NCBI GenBank assembly: GCA_024114885.1
Contig: CP099426.1
Span: forward strand, 1,426,001 to 1,490,000
DNA: 64,000 nucleotides
Direction: 5' to 3'
Source: Septoria linicola
Taxonomy: Eukaryota > Ascomycota > Dothideomycetes > Mycosphaerellales > Mycosphaerellaceae
The stretch's first letter is position 1. Every line of letters starts with the position of its first letter. A model generated the notes under the pieces. The model had not been told where the DNA came from, made no database searches, and saw only the letters and a program-made list of their open reading frames with translations. This document shows positions 1-10,285 of this stretch, one piece after another. The position numbers were made by a program, and so were the translations under genes.

Positions 1-575
1 AGCTTCTGCTGCTCGTGCGTCTTAAGCAAGGCATTCACGCCATCTGCAGCTGCGCTCGTCTGAAAGGACACTTGCTTGAGCGAGGCATCGACGCTCTCAA
101 TATTGCGCTCGATTGTACTTAGCTGAGCTTGTGACACAGCGGCAATATCGATTTGCAAAGCCTGCAGCGCCAGTGCAAGGCGATCGCGAATGTCTTCATC
201 GATTTCTCGCATTTTCGCAAGCGTACTCGCCTTCAGCGGATAGGTGGCCCTGCGAAATTGTGCCCAGGCACATTCGCGAGGCCCGGTCGGTGCATTATAT
301 GGTTTCAACTTGATGAGGAGCTCTTGCAGCTCGAGTACGCTTTCTTCGCATGGCCGAAGTGCTTCTCTCGCATGGTCAAACTGCTTTCTATCGTGATCAA
401 TCTTGTTAAGAGAATCCCGTAAGTGTGCAAATAGATTTGCCAGCTCTGTGATGTGTTTACAGGTGTCGCGAATGTCCTTGTCGTAAGATCTCCATTTGTC
501 GTAGTACTGAAAGAGTCCTTCACACACTTGTATCCCAAGGGAGGCTATGCCAAGAGCCGTTCCGGGGTCCACCAT
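1..575 (-). CDS. Fungal STAND/NACHT-type N-terminal domain protein (partial, runs off left edge)
   Basis: A reading frame starts at an ATG at 575 on the minus strand and stays open to base 1, about 191 codons. The protein begins MVDPGTALGIASLGIQVCEG and continues with a YYDKWRSYDKDI segment and long amphipathic helices. This is the helical N-terminal domain that fungi place before NACHT, ankyrin or other signalling/death-type modules, and also in prion-inhibition-like proteins. No intron is needed in the visible part. The C-terminal effector or repeat region lies outside the window, so the full architecture and role (possibly non-self recognition) cannot be stated. The domain call is firm and the function is not. 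Confidence 0.8.
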   Translation of the reverse strand, partial: MVDPGTALGIASLGIQVCEGLFQYYDKWRSYDKDIRDTCKHITELANLFAHLRDSLNKIDHDRKQFDHAREALRPCEESVLELQELLIKLKPYNAPTGPRECAWAQFRRATYPLKASTLAKMREIDEDIRDRLALALQALQIDIAAVSQAQLSTIERNIESVDASLKQVSFQTSAAADGVNALLKTHEQQK

Positions 576-1083
576 AATCCTGGTGTATTCCGTCGCTGCA
601 GCGCCCGCAGCTGCTGGAATCGTTGTATGTGTCCACATCCTTCAGCCAATACTCAGACTGCGATGTGGAGGTAGTATGAGATGATGCACAGCTCAGACTC
701 GACTGCTTGCTCTAGAGGCGGAGTCGCACATGTGGGCAGGCTGGCAGCCTCGATTGCTTCTTTGGCTGTTTACCGTCGCTTACGCTGGCGCCTGCCGAAA
801 ATTCCTTGGCATTGTAACATCTCGCGTCAAACCACCACGCGTCGAACCTGCTTCAGACAATACTATCCTCGTTACACCCACCTCATTGACTGCGCGACTT
901 CTATTCGTAGTCTGGATGAGGATGGCCAGCGTTGTGAGCAACCATGCGGCCTATTGACATAAACGTGTCGCCTGCTACACAGCGGGCTGCCGCACCCATA
1001 AAGAATAAGCATCCGGCTTGAATTATACAGGTCTTCATTCCAAAGATCTTGCTTTACATAGGCGCAAGACCGCCTAAGCCATC
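576..1083. other. Intergenic region between divergent genes
   Basis: This holds the shared upstream region of the minus-strand STAND-like gene and the plus-strand iml1 gene. Short open frames occur in all directions but none resembles a protein family. I see no repeat or RNA gene. Confidence 0.5.
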
Positions 1084-4000
1084 ATGGCTCACGATAGCTT
1101 GGAAACGACCTGCACAATCGTCCTCCACGATGATCGCGTTTCTATTGTTGATGTCCTGGCTGGTACCCGGGCAATGCATGTGGGAGAGGTGGCATATCTG
1201 TCCGCACCAGGTGCTCGAACTCTATGCATATGCCCAGCTGGCCTTGCAACTGGTACTAATGAGATCTCCCTCCATACCTCACTCGCTCTCAAATTCGGCT
1301 TCGAGAACAGGACTTCCGGCAAGATCGAGCTTATCGAGGATACCGATGCTGCCACAGCCACACATGTCGAGATCTTCTTCCGGGATCAGTATCTGTCTAG
1401 AGCGGACATGTGGCAGCTCATGAAATGCCTAGAAGATACGGTCATGTTCGAGGGCCAAGTGCTAAAGTATCTGGGTTCCACTATTGCCGATGTTGAGCAG
1501 ATCTGGATAGCTGGCAGAAATGTCAGCTCTGGCTTCGTCAGTCACCCCTACACGAAGCCAATCTTCAGAAGTAGAAGCGCTCGGTATTCTATATTGATAG
1601 AGGTATCAAGAGAAATGCTAGAGGGCTGGAGTCATGGGGAGCTCATGTATGAGCGACTCATTGACGACTTCCTCTACGAGCTGTTTCAGAGGTGGGAAAG
1701 GAGTAAAGCACGCCACTTGGCATCTGTGATCTTGTTTGGGAGGGCTACAGGAGTGGATGGCATGACCAAGCGCGACTCTCACGATGGCAAGCACGGCGAG
1801 GACTTTTACATTCTCCTTGTCTCCGAGGTCACAAGTATCACGTGGACGGACATCCTGCACAAGATTAAGCGCGCTTTCAACGACCTCACGCTGTCGAGGG
1901 CAGTCAGCCTTGCAGCCGAGAGCAATATACTAGAGGCTATACATCTCACGGCCATGGACTTTGCAGACGACCAGAACGATGCGCACCTAATGAGCACTGG
2001 CACGTCGATCATCGCTGTGACTGCAGGCACAGGACTCTTCGAGGCCGATCATACACTTCTCAAGCAAACGACAGATCTGCTAGTTGGTAACAGTATCGGC
2101 GTGGACATTGTTGCCTTATCTCCAAAGCCGCTGCATCCAGTGCCGCTATTCAAGTACGATCACGATGGTACTACAGAGTTTGCCTTGCCTCATTGGGTTG
2201 ACATTTCCTTTTGGCGAAATGCACATGACGTGACACCCTCTAGCTGGACGTTACCGGAAACTGAAGAGCCTGTGCACGATATTGCATTGCCAGTTCTGAA
2301 AGATTCTGGCTTCGGCGAAGTCGACACTGGCGTGATGGACTACCACGATAACCAAGTCTTCGGCGAGGAGTTAGCAAGATCCGCAAGTCTGGCCAAGGTG
2401 CCGTCTCTGGATCCTGCCATGGGATCGGCAGATACGGTGCGTGGACTGCCGCAATATGACAAGCCCAAGAAGGCGAGCCCGGTGAAAAGTCGCCCTGTCG
2501 ATATCCCTGCAGTAGACAGCAATGGCACTCCCTCGAAAGCTGCACTTTATGGCGCGAAGAGAAAGCGTCTACCACCGCATCCTCTCATGCAGACAGGCCG
2601 CAAGATCAGTCTTGGACCTAAAGGGCTTGCGCCGAGCAGAGGTGTGGCAAGCACAACACTCTCAGTGGAGCATGCTGAAAAGGAAAAGGACATCAACTAT
2701 GCTGCGTCGCTAGCTTCGATCACATCCAGTGATAAATCAACTGGTCTCGCGAAAGCGTTCCAGGCCAGCCTCAGACGCAAGCCATCACAACAAAGCATGA
2801 TTTCGCAACAGTTTAGTGAGCCGGACGCCAGTCACATTTCCAGGCCCATCGAGATCCAGGCTGAGTCGCATGCTCACACACCCAACAAAGGCAGAAGTGA
2901 AGACAGTGACGAGCTTGTCAAGATACTAGAGCGCAATATGGAGAATACCACAGTCTCGAAAGCTTTGCAGAACGACACTTCGCTGTCAACAACACCTAAA
3001 GGAGCTTCGAGCTTTGGTCGCAGAACCAGGCACGACTCAACACACGAAGCATTGGACATGCTTTCACCTTGGGTCATGCTCCTCAATCCGTGCAATCCTA
3101 GGCGAGATAACATGCGAGTGGCTAGTCAATACCGCAAGTGGCAGCACGTCTTCCCTCGCGCAGTCAGCACTGGCTCTTTCAAATGGTCTTCAATGTGTTC
3201 ACCGGCTGCGCTTCCTCTCACATCCGAATATAAGCCTTCGCCAGCTGAGCTCGAGTTCTACTATCGCAAGCAAGTCAAGCGGCATATCATATCTGATTCA
3301 ACTGGCCTCAAGGAAGAGTCTGCGAGCATACTTGTCGAGAGACTTATTGATGTTCGACTGATTCGAGGGTTCCAGATTGTTGCAATCCGCAATAGCGGTG
3401 GCGAGCAGACTGTCCAGAGCAAAGGTAGACCTATCCTTCTTTCGCTAGGCAGACGGTACCACGAAATACAACGCATCTCTGACTTCGAGGTGCAGATTGT
3501 CCAGTATGAGCCAAAAGCAGGAATTGGCAGCGAAGATACTGAATCGCAACACTATGTCACATCCTACGAGCCAAAGATGCGGACGATACTGGGACTCAAC
3601 ATCAAGCCAGAGATATCCTATCACGCCGAAGCACCGCTGACAGACTGGACTGAGCTTGATGAGCACATTCTTCGCTTGGCCCCGCTCCCAGATCTCAATG
3701 TCACCTTCAAGGTCCGACTAGTGCTGCTACCTGTGGATATCTCGAAGACAGATTACCAAAATCGGCTCGGTGGTCTGTCCGATGAGGAGCGCCGCATCGA
3801 AGGCATTCAGCGTCTCACACAATTGTGGCAACGACAGCGGTACTTTTCTGCTGAAGACCAGGCCCATCAGGTCTCAGTCAAGAAAGCTGCGTCCACTCCG
3901 TACACTGCCGAGAGAGATCCAAATCCACTTGCGATCGATTATCAAACTCGCGACACTAGCGTCGTGGTGAACGCCTATGGACCAACACTTTCGAGCCAGT

Positions 4001-5358
4001 TCGAAGAGGACGATCTGTCTGCTTCTTTGTTCTCTGAGGCCGAGAAGCATCACAGTAGCAACTTCGACATTGTCAAACTCGTCAAACAGATGCAAGAGCC
4101 ACCACCATTTGGCGTAGAAGTACGTGACAGAAGATGGCTGACAGTTACTCATCTCAAGTGCTTCCGTGGTGACGAGATGACATCGTGGCTCCTTGGTGTG
4201 TTCAAGGATCTGGAGCTGCGTGAGGATGCCGTGAATGTCGGAAACGAGTTGATGAGTCGTGGCGTGTTTTCACACGTCCGGCAAAGGCATAAATTTAGGG
4301 ATGGACATTACTTCTACCAGATAAGTAGTGCCTTCAGGACTACCGAGTATCCAGACACCACTGGCCTCTTCAGCAAAGCGCCCTGGAGGTCAATACCACC
4401 CACACCTATCGCCGACTCGATGAAATCACCAATGATGCGACCTGTCAGTGGGATAAGTGCTACTGATTCGAGCTCCTCGTCCGACAGAGGCACACCTGGC
4501 TTCTTCCCTACTGAACCACGACAAATCATGCTCAGCTCGTCTATGCAGTTCAATGTGGACCCTCAGAAGAAGTCTGATCATTTGCAGATCATGGACTTGC
4601 ATTACGATCGCATCCATAACCCCGAGAACTGCTACCATATCCAGCTGGAATGGCTAGGCACGTCAACGAAGCTGATTCGAGAAGCTATAGCACGCTGGTC
4701 AAGTTCTGTCGAAGGCTATGGCTTGAAGCTCATGCAGGTACCGCTGCAAGAAGCTTGCAAATTTCGAGAACACCATCCGTATGATCAGCCTCAGCCTGTC
4801 AGGCTTGCTGTAAGACCACCAGACAAAGTCCTTGCCACGCCACTAATGGAGCCGCATACATTCTCTCCTCGTATGGTTGAGGATCCAATGGCATACCACA
4901 AGCGTCTGCTGAAGAAGCTAGACTTTGTGCTCGATTATGAGGCAGCGAACAGCTTTACGACTGCTCTAGACGTGCGCTATTCTTTCGGAGTGCCGTCGTA
5001 TCAGTACACACAGTTCGTGCACAAGTCAGGCCTGGTCCTTGCTCAGGTGCTTGCCAATGACATTGGCGATTTCTACCTCCTGCCGAATCGCCTTGCAACG
5101 AGCAGATTGACGGCCACTATGAGACCTACTACAGAGACAGATCGACCAGATGTCACCGTAGACTCTGTACAGAAGCACTTCAAAGCTTTCTGCAAGAATG
5201 AGGAGGCGTTGCGACAGTTCTACAGAGAAGCTGACAGGATCAGGCCGCCCGTGGCGCCAAGCCCGCTCAGTAATGCGTCTGTAGCAGATCTGGACGTACC
5301 GCCCATGCAGCTACCACCTCTGAGTGGTAATCATCGAGCGCAACTGCGAGGGCTGTAA
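1084..5358 (+). CDS. iml1: Iml1/DEPDC5, SEACIT (GATOR1) subunit
   Basis: An uninterrupted 1424-residue frame encodes Iml1, the DEPDC5 homologue of the SEACIT/GATOR1 complex. The complex sits on the vacuole and restrains TORC1 by promoting GTP hydrolysis on Gtr1/Rag when amino acids are scarce. The conserved N-terminal Iml1 block is clear at about residues 95-230, with FFRDQYLSRADMWQL, then KPIFRSRSARYSILIEVSREM and KARHLASVILFGR. A Ser/Pro-rich disordered stretch follows at about 450-650. A DEP domain lies at about 995-1080 (FGVEVRDRRWLTVTHL, RGDEMTSWLL). The C-terminal domain ends with QYTQFVHKSGLVLAQ and FYLLPNRLATSR. It is somewhat shorter than many ascomycete Iml1 proteins. The first ATG fits the family start. 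No lesion is seen. Confidence 0.93.
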   Translation: MAHDSLETTCTIVLHDDRVSIVDVLAGTRAMHVGEVAYLSAPGARTLCICPAGLATGTNEISLHTSLALKFGFENRTSGKIELIEDTDAATATHVEIFFRDQYLSRADMWQLMKCLEDTVMFEGQVLKYLGSTIADVEQIWIAGRNVSSGFVSHPYTKPIFRSRSARYSILIEVSREMLEGWSHGELMYERLIDDFLYELFQRWERSKARHLASVILFGRATGVDGMTKRDSHDGKHGEDFYILLVSEVTSITWTDILHKIKRAFNDLTLSRAVSLAAESNILEAIHLTAMDFADDQNDAHLMSTGTSIIAVTAGTGLFEADHTLLKQTTDLLVGNSIGVDIVALSPKPLHPVPLFKYDHDGTTEFALPHWVDISFWRNAHDVTPSSWTLPETEEPVHDIALPVLKDSGFGEVDTGVMDYHDNQVFGEELARSASLAKVPSLDPAMGSADTVRGLPQYDKPKKASPVKSRPVDIPAVDSNGTPSKAALYGAKRKRLPPHPLMQTGRKISLGPKGLAPSRGVASTTLSVEHAEKEKDINYAASLASITSSDKSTGLAKAFQASLRRKPSQQSMISQQFSEPDASHISRPIEIQAESHAHTPNKGRSEDSDELVKILERNMENTTVSKALQNDTSLSTTPKGASSFGRRTRHDSTHEALDMLSPWVMLLNPCNPRRDNMRVASQYRKWQHVFPRAVSTGSFKWSSMCSPAALPLTSEYKPSPAELEFYYRKQVKRHIISDSTGLKEESASILVERLIDVRLIRGFQIVAIRNSGGEQTVQSKGRPILLSLGRRYHEIQRISDFEVQIVQYEPKAGIGSEDTESQHYVTSYEPKMRTILGLNIKPEISYHAEAPLTDWTELDEHILRLAPLPDLNVTFKVRLVLLPVDISKTDYQNRLGGLSDEERRIEGIQRLTQLWQRQRYFSAEDQAHQVSVKKAASTPYTAERDPNPLAIDYQTRDTSVVVNAYGPTLSSQFEEDDLSASLFSEAEKHHSSNFDIVKLVKQMQEPPPFGVEVRDRRWLTVTHLKCFRGDEMTSWLLGVFKDLELREDAVNVGNELMSRGVFSHVRQRHKFRDGHYFYQISSAFRTTEYPDTTGLFSKAPWRSIPPTPIADSMKSPMMRPVSGISATDSSSSSDRGTPGFFPTEPRQIMLSSSMQFNVDPQKKSDHLQIMDLHYDRIHNPENCYHIQLEWLGTSTKLIREAIARWSSSVEGYGLKLMQVPLQEACKFREHHPYDQPQPVRLAVRPPDKVLATPLMEPHTFSPRMVEDPMAYHKRLLKKLDFVLDYEAANSFTTALDVRYSFGVPSYQYTQFVHKSGLVLAQVLANDIGDFYLLPNRLATSRLTATMRPTTETDRPDVTVDSVQKHFKAFCKNEEALRQFYREADRIRPPVAPSPLSNASVADLDVPPMQLPPLSGNHRAQLRGL

Positions 5359-5632
5359 TCTGTATAAGCTGGTTGTCATCATGGTTGGAGCACTTCACCG
5401 CCGAGCGTGAGATTGACGAGCATTTAGTCTGCTTATTCGCCCGATTGGGATCATTAGGTGGGACGACAAAGCAATTAGTACGCATCATGTAATCATGATC
5501 GCATCGGATAGCTTCCGCATTGGCCCACGCACTACTTCATCGATGGCATAGGGCAAATGCTCTGAAATATATTGCATAGTCGTCCACGAAATCTTCAGAG
5601 ACCTCCTACATTACCATTCGAGCACTTGTTTC

Positions 5633-6790
5633 ATGCTGAGATCCGCCAGCAGTCGCCTTCAGCAATTTTCTCATCACATCCCAGCCTTTCAAGCAAGATC
5701 TATCATGGCATCTGTAAGTGATACCTTCCTAGAGGAAGGGTTTCTGCTCGTAATCGGTGCATACTGACCTCGTCGCCAGTCAGACAAGAAGTCTATTCTG
5801 AACTGGGTCGATCCAAAAGACAAGTCCGGCGAGTTCAAGAGACAAACTTCTGCTTTCCGCAACTTCGTGTCAAGAGACGCCAACGCCGAATTTCCAGCGG
5901 AGAAGGACCGCTACCATCTTTATGTCTCCTACGCCTGCCCATGGGCACATCGAGCATTGATCGTCCGAAAGCTCAAGGGTCTCGAGGATATCATTCCGAT
6001 CACATCGGTTCACTGGCACCTTGGCGAAAAAGGTTGGCGCTTCGCCACTCCCGATGAGAATGAACCTGGAGCTTTCACGCAGCCTGATCCAGTGCACAAG
6101 GACTACACACACCTCCGCGATATCTATCTTTCCAATGATCCGAACTATTCTGACAGACCCACGGTGCCCACGCTCTATGATGTCAAGCAACACAAGATCG
6201 TCAGCAATGAATCAAGCGAAATCATCCGCATGTTCTACCACGAGTTTGATGCTATCCTTCCCAAGGAGTACGCAGATGTAGAACTCCTGCCATCCGATCT
6301 GGAGAAGGAGATTGAGTCCACCAACGAATGGACCTACAACGATGTCAACAACGGTGTCTACAAATCCGGCTTCGCCACAACGCAGGAAGCTTACGAGAAG
6401 AATGTCAAGACATTATTCTCCTCCCTCGACAAGATCGAAGAGCAGCTCGCGAGACCCCGAGATGGACCATACTACCACGGCTCCCGAATCACCGAAGCCG
6501 ACGTTCGTCTTTTCACGACCGCAATCCGATTCGATCCTGTTTACGTTCAGCACTTCAAGTGCAACATCCGAGACATTCGATCCGGATACCCGAATATCAA
6601 CAAGTGGATGAAGGAGCTGTACTGGAACGTCCCAGCGTTTGGAGAGACGACTGAGTTCACGCATATCAAGAAGCATTATACCAAGAGTCATGCACAAATT
6701 AATCCTAAAGCCATCACACCTGTGGGGCCTGTACCGGATATATTGCCATTGGATGAGGAGGTTGCTATTGTGAAGGGTGCTGCGAAGTGA
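5633..6790 (+). CDS. Glutathionyl-hydroquinone reductase (Xi-class GST, ECM4/YqjG type)
   Basis: There are two exons, 5633-5713 and 5780-6790, with a GTAAGT donor, a CTGAC branch site and a CAG acceptor, giving about 363 residues. The enzyme reduces S-glutathionyl-hydroquinones back to hydroquinones with glutathione. The diagnostic catalytic motif YACPWAHR places the active cysteine near residue 80, after the motif-rich start NWVDPKDKSGEFKRQTSAFR. A GST C-terminal helical domain follows (RLFTTAIRFDPVYVQHFKCN, GYPNINKWMKELYWN). The first 24 residues are Arg/Ser-rich and amphipathic, like a mitochondrial presequence. A second in-frame ATG at 5705 would give a cytosolic form. The stop is TGA. 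Confidence 0.9.
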
Positions 6791-6921
6791 TTGAGGGTTG
6801 AATGTATTCTCAATGAAGAAAAGGCAATGGCTAGTGATCATGAATATCATCCTAGTAGTATCGAAGCTGTCAATCTGTCTGTCTCACACCATCCTCAACC
6901 TAATTCTTAAGAGCGGATGGC

Positions 6922-8033
6922 TCACTCTACATCATCCTCATGAAACACCAACGCTCGAACCTCAATACTCTCTCTGCCCTCCTCGTCTTCGGTACCAGGC
7001 ACCTCAAAAGCTGAATGTGGCACCCTCTTTGCTCTATCCGCATACTTTGGATCGCTTTCCACTCCAGCACGGTTGTCAAAACACTTGATCAGAAGGGGCC
7101 TCTTCCGGAGTCTGATGATGCTTGTAGAACCATATGTTCTTCTCATTGTGCCGCACGCTCAGAGTCTCGCCTTGACGCTTCTCATAGATGAGACCGATGG
7201 GCACCAGATCCGCCTCTTCGACGGTTTGAGCTTGGGCAGCCGTCAATGGGTCGCGCTTGATTGTCTTGATGGGGCGCCTGTTGCAGGAGGTAATCACGTC
7301 AGTATATATCGAGCTATCTCGGCTATCATGCCACTCACCAGACATTGATCAGCTGCACTCGACCCTCGAGCAGCTTGTCTGCTTCTTCTGGGAGGTGAAA
7401 TGGAACACGGGATAGTGCTGCAGCATATGACTGATCGATGTGCACTCTTCGCACCGGACCACGAAGAGCTGCTTTGTACTTTGCTATCGACTCGTCTTCT
7501 GCACCTGCGTTCTGCTTTCCTGCGTCGGCAGTAGCACGATTACCTTGAGCCGCTCGGCGGATAGTGTGGTCGAAGATGAAAGTCCGTGAAGCACCAGTGC
7601 TATCATCCATCAGTACGAGCTCTTTGACGTAGGCAGAGGTGGTCAAGGCTTACACATCTTTTAGTAGCTGATCTACCTCTTTGTAGTACTGATCTTTGAT
7701 CTGGGCCTCATCCTGGAAATCCTTCTCTATGCTGACACTTGGAACAAATTGAAAGCCATGACTGTCGAGGGTGTACTTTGATTCATCGCCAGAGACGTCG
7801 TGAATTGTCACGTTGTGAGTCTCATATGGTCTTTCGTAAGTCTCCGGCTTGCCGACATATGTTGGCTGTGGAGGTGAGCCGTCTTCATTGGCTTTGAAGA
7901 AATTAAGCACAGTGTCGACGTCGTGCTTTTCGAGCTTCTTCTCCTGCGTTGGAGTGATAGGTGCCGACTCCGACTGTCGGTACTCGTTGCCAAAAGAGTG
8001 CTAAAGTGGCTGCTGAATTGCTGCGGTAGCCAT
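6922..8033 (-). pseudogene. AsaB/CmcJ-type hydroxylase-desaturase, disabled
   Basis: The reading frame matches the fungal AsaB-like oxidoreductase family (methyltransferase/CmcJ type) in gliotoxin- and aspergillic-acid-like clusters. The likely exons are 7655/7654-8033, 7339-7599 and 6922-7277, with good splice signals between them. Family hallmarks are VGKPETYERPYETHNV, TGASRTFIFDHTIRR, HIDQSYAAALSRVP, INVWRPIKTIKRDPL and KNIWFYKHHQTPEE. Two lesions break it. A TAG at 8001-8003 is codon 11. One extra base in the GGGG run at 7095-7098 shifts the frame just before LLIKCFDN, after which the expected C-terminus (RRVPHSAFEVPG-like) continues to a stop at 6922. Both breaks are single-base changes. 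Sequence error is possible, but two in one short gene suggests a young pseudogene. Confidence 0.8.
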
Positions 8034-8617
8034 GTTGATTTAGGTCTTCGTGCTAGCTAATGGTAGGGATAGTAATTCTGGTTCCTCTTGTAGTTCCAAC
8101 AAGCATATATGTAGATGCGAGCATCGCCATAGGTAATCGCCTCGGCCATCGATTCAATATGTCAACCAGATGGAGCTCTGTAAGCACGCAATCGGGTGTA
8201 GCTATGTTCCGATGGCGCATTGCCAATGCAAGCAGCCAGTGGACAAAGCCCGGCCGTGTAAGACCAGTCTCGTGCTTACTGCACTGCTGTTCAAGCTATG
8301 GTGTGTAGCCGCATGGACCTTGCATAGTGCTTCACAAGTGCCAGGGTCTGTGCATAGTGTGCAGTAGTTCTAGCTGCCTGGCATGCTTTCATGAAGGAGC
8401 CAGATCCTGTGCATGATTACAAATGAGCTCGTTGGAGCATGCTGACATCGAAGAGACGAGCGGCAACGCAGATGATCTAATTCGCTTACTGAAGTCAACA
8501 ATCACATAAGCCTGCCTCCTCTATCGACAGACAACGCTGCAAACACCACCTAGAAAAATTGGCTGCGTGCAAAGAATCGCCGCGCATCTCAGTCTCCTTC
8601 ACATTCAACTCTTTCCA
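8034..8617. other. Intergenic region
   Basis: This lies upstream of the broken AsaB-like gene and downstream of the permease at 8618. I see no gene, repeat or structured RNA. Confidence 0.5.
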
Positions 8618-10285
8618 TCATAATGGCACATGAGCGATGGCCGTGATAGTCGTCCCATCGTCCAAAGTCTCTATCCTGTCTTCGAGCTTGTATCCACGCC
8701 ATCTTGGCAGGACTTCTGTGTAGATATACCAGTATGCGACACCAAAAAGCAGGATAGCGATGCCAACAAGAGCGTACGCCGCACTTCCAATGACACCCTT
8801 CTCGCGTTGTTCCTGGCTAGGGAAGAATGGAGCAGCCAGAAGTGCAACAGCAATCGCTATTCTGACAGCGACACCAGGCAGCCAGGCCTTATAAGGTCGA
8901 TGTAAGTCAGGTCTTTTGTATCGTAGCCAGATCAAGCCTACTGCAGTTGCGACTGCCACGATTTGGCCAGGATAGCCTTCCACCTCCAGAATGAAAGAGT
9001 ACACATCTCCGGTCGGTATAGTGAGGACCAGTAGTGATGGTATATAATGCACGATCAAGCCTCCAAGAGGTGAGCCAAATGGTGCGTTGGACGATAGGAC
9101 TCGCGACATTGGAATGAGTCCAGTTCGAGCTATTTCCTGATTCAGCCGTGCCAGTGCAAAGGTGACAACCATGACATTGCCGACGGCACTCAACGCCACC
9201 ATTAAAGGCAGAATCCGCCGACCAACAGCTGTTCCAAACACCTTCTCGAAGAAAAGCGCCGCGATGAGCTCGCCACTGGTCTTGACTTCGTCCAGAGGTA
9301 CTACCAGGAAGTAAGCCACATTAACGAGCAAGTACATAGCACAAGCAGTCGCAAGAGCTGTTAACGCGACTGACTTCAGCGTTCGCACTGGATTCTTGAC
9401 CTCGTTGAGCACGTTATTGACGTTCGCGAGGCCCGAGAATGAGTAGAACACTTTGAGTATACTCGTCGCAATAGCTCCCCACGACCAGATGCTGCCAGCC
9501 CATAGTCCTGTCCAGGTCCAGTCAAAGTCTTTGGCCTCTAAAAGCGTCGCTGAGATGTCCTGTGACGCTTGGCCTCCTTGTCGAAATAGCACAACAAACA
9601 GACCGCTCAGGATCATAAACACGATCAGGCCAATCTTGATCCAGCCCAGGAAGTTCTGAATGCGTATGCCAGCTTTCATGAACACGGCATGTACGCCTGT
9701 GATCCAGGTTAGAAGCCCGACTGCTAGTATCTTCTTGACCAACTCTGTTCCCTCGGCATTAAATGCAAACAATGTGTACTGCGCGAAGACAATGCAATTG
9801 CTCGCAGTGAATCCGAGCAGTATTGCTTGCGTTGCGATCAATATAGAGACCAGGTACTTCGGCTTCCTGTATGTAAACTCAAGGTAGACTTTCTCGCCCC
9901 CGCTGCGTGGGAGCATAGATCCGTACTCTAGTGATATCGTAAGGCCGAAGTAGGCTATGACCGCACCCACAACCCACAACGCCAAGCTGAGACCGGGAGA
10001 TCCGACTGCTGCCAGAATCACTCCTGGTGTGGCGAAGATTCCAGACCCCAACACGCGACTTATGGTTAGAATGTAGGCACTACTCCAGCTCAAGTTGCGT
10101 CCCAATGCACTGGTCTCAGGCAAGACATCTGCTTCGAGGTTCGATGGGGCCGGTTTCGATTCGTAGTTGGGAGCATCATAACGTTCGATGCTGTCTAGAG
10201 AGTCGTAGCCCTTGGAAGACAGGCTGGAGCTGGACGATAGCAGAGGTGACCGGTCGTTGGTCGTGTCACCGGCTGGTGTCGACAT
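8618..10285 (-). CDS. High-affinity methionine permease-like amino acid transporter (LAT family)
   Basis: A single-exon 555-residue frame encodes a polytopic transporter of the L-type amino acid transporter group, closest in style to fungal MUP1 methionine permeases. After a Ser-rich cytosolic N-terminus, the first helix carries SRVLGSGIFATPGVIL, the APC-family unwound substrate-binding segment. Next come SLEYGSMLPRSGGEKVYLEF and about eleven further hydrophobic helices. The loop ANVNNVLNEVKNPVRTLKS is typical of the family. It probably sits in the plasma membrane and imports methionine or other neutral amino acids, but the substrate is inferred from similarity only. No lesion is present. Confidence 0.88.
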   Translation of the reverse strand: MSTPAGDTTNDRSPLLSSSSSLSSKGYDSLDSIERYDAPNYESKPAPSNLEADVLPETSALGRNLSWSSAYILTISRVLGSGIFATPGVILAAVGSPGLSLALWVVGAVIAYFGLTISLEYGSMLPRSGGEKVYLEFTYRKPKYLVSILIATQAILLGFTASNCIVFAQYTLFAFNAEGTELVKKILAVGLLTWITGVHAVFMKAGIRIQNFLGWIKIGLIVFMILSGLFVVLFRQGGQASQDISATLLEAKDFDWTWTGLWAGSIWSWGAIATSILKVFYSFSGLANVNNVLNEVKNPVRTLKSVALTALATACAMYLLVNVAYFLVVPLDEVKTSGELIAALFFEKVFGTAVGRRILPLMVALSAVGNVMVVTFALARLNQEIARTGLIPMSRVLSSNAPFGSPLGGLIVHYIPSLLVLTIPTGDVYSFILEVEGYPGQIVAVATAVGLIWLRYKRPDLHRPYKAWLPGVAVRIAIAVALLAAPFFPSQEQREKGVIGSAAYALVGIAILLFGVAYWYIYTEVLPRWRGYKLEDRIETLDDGTTITAIAHVPL

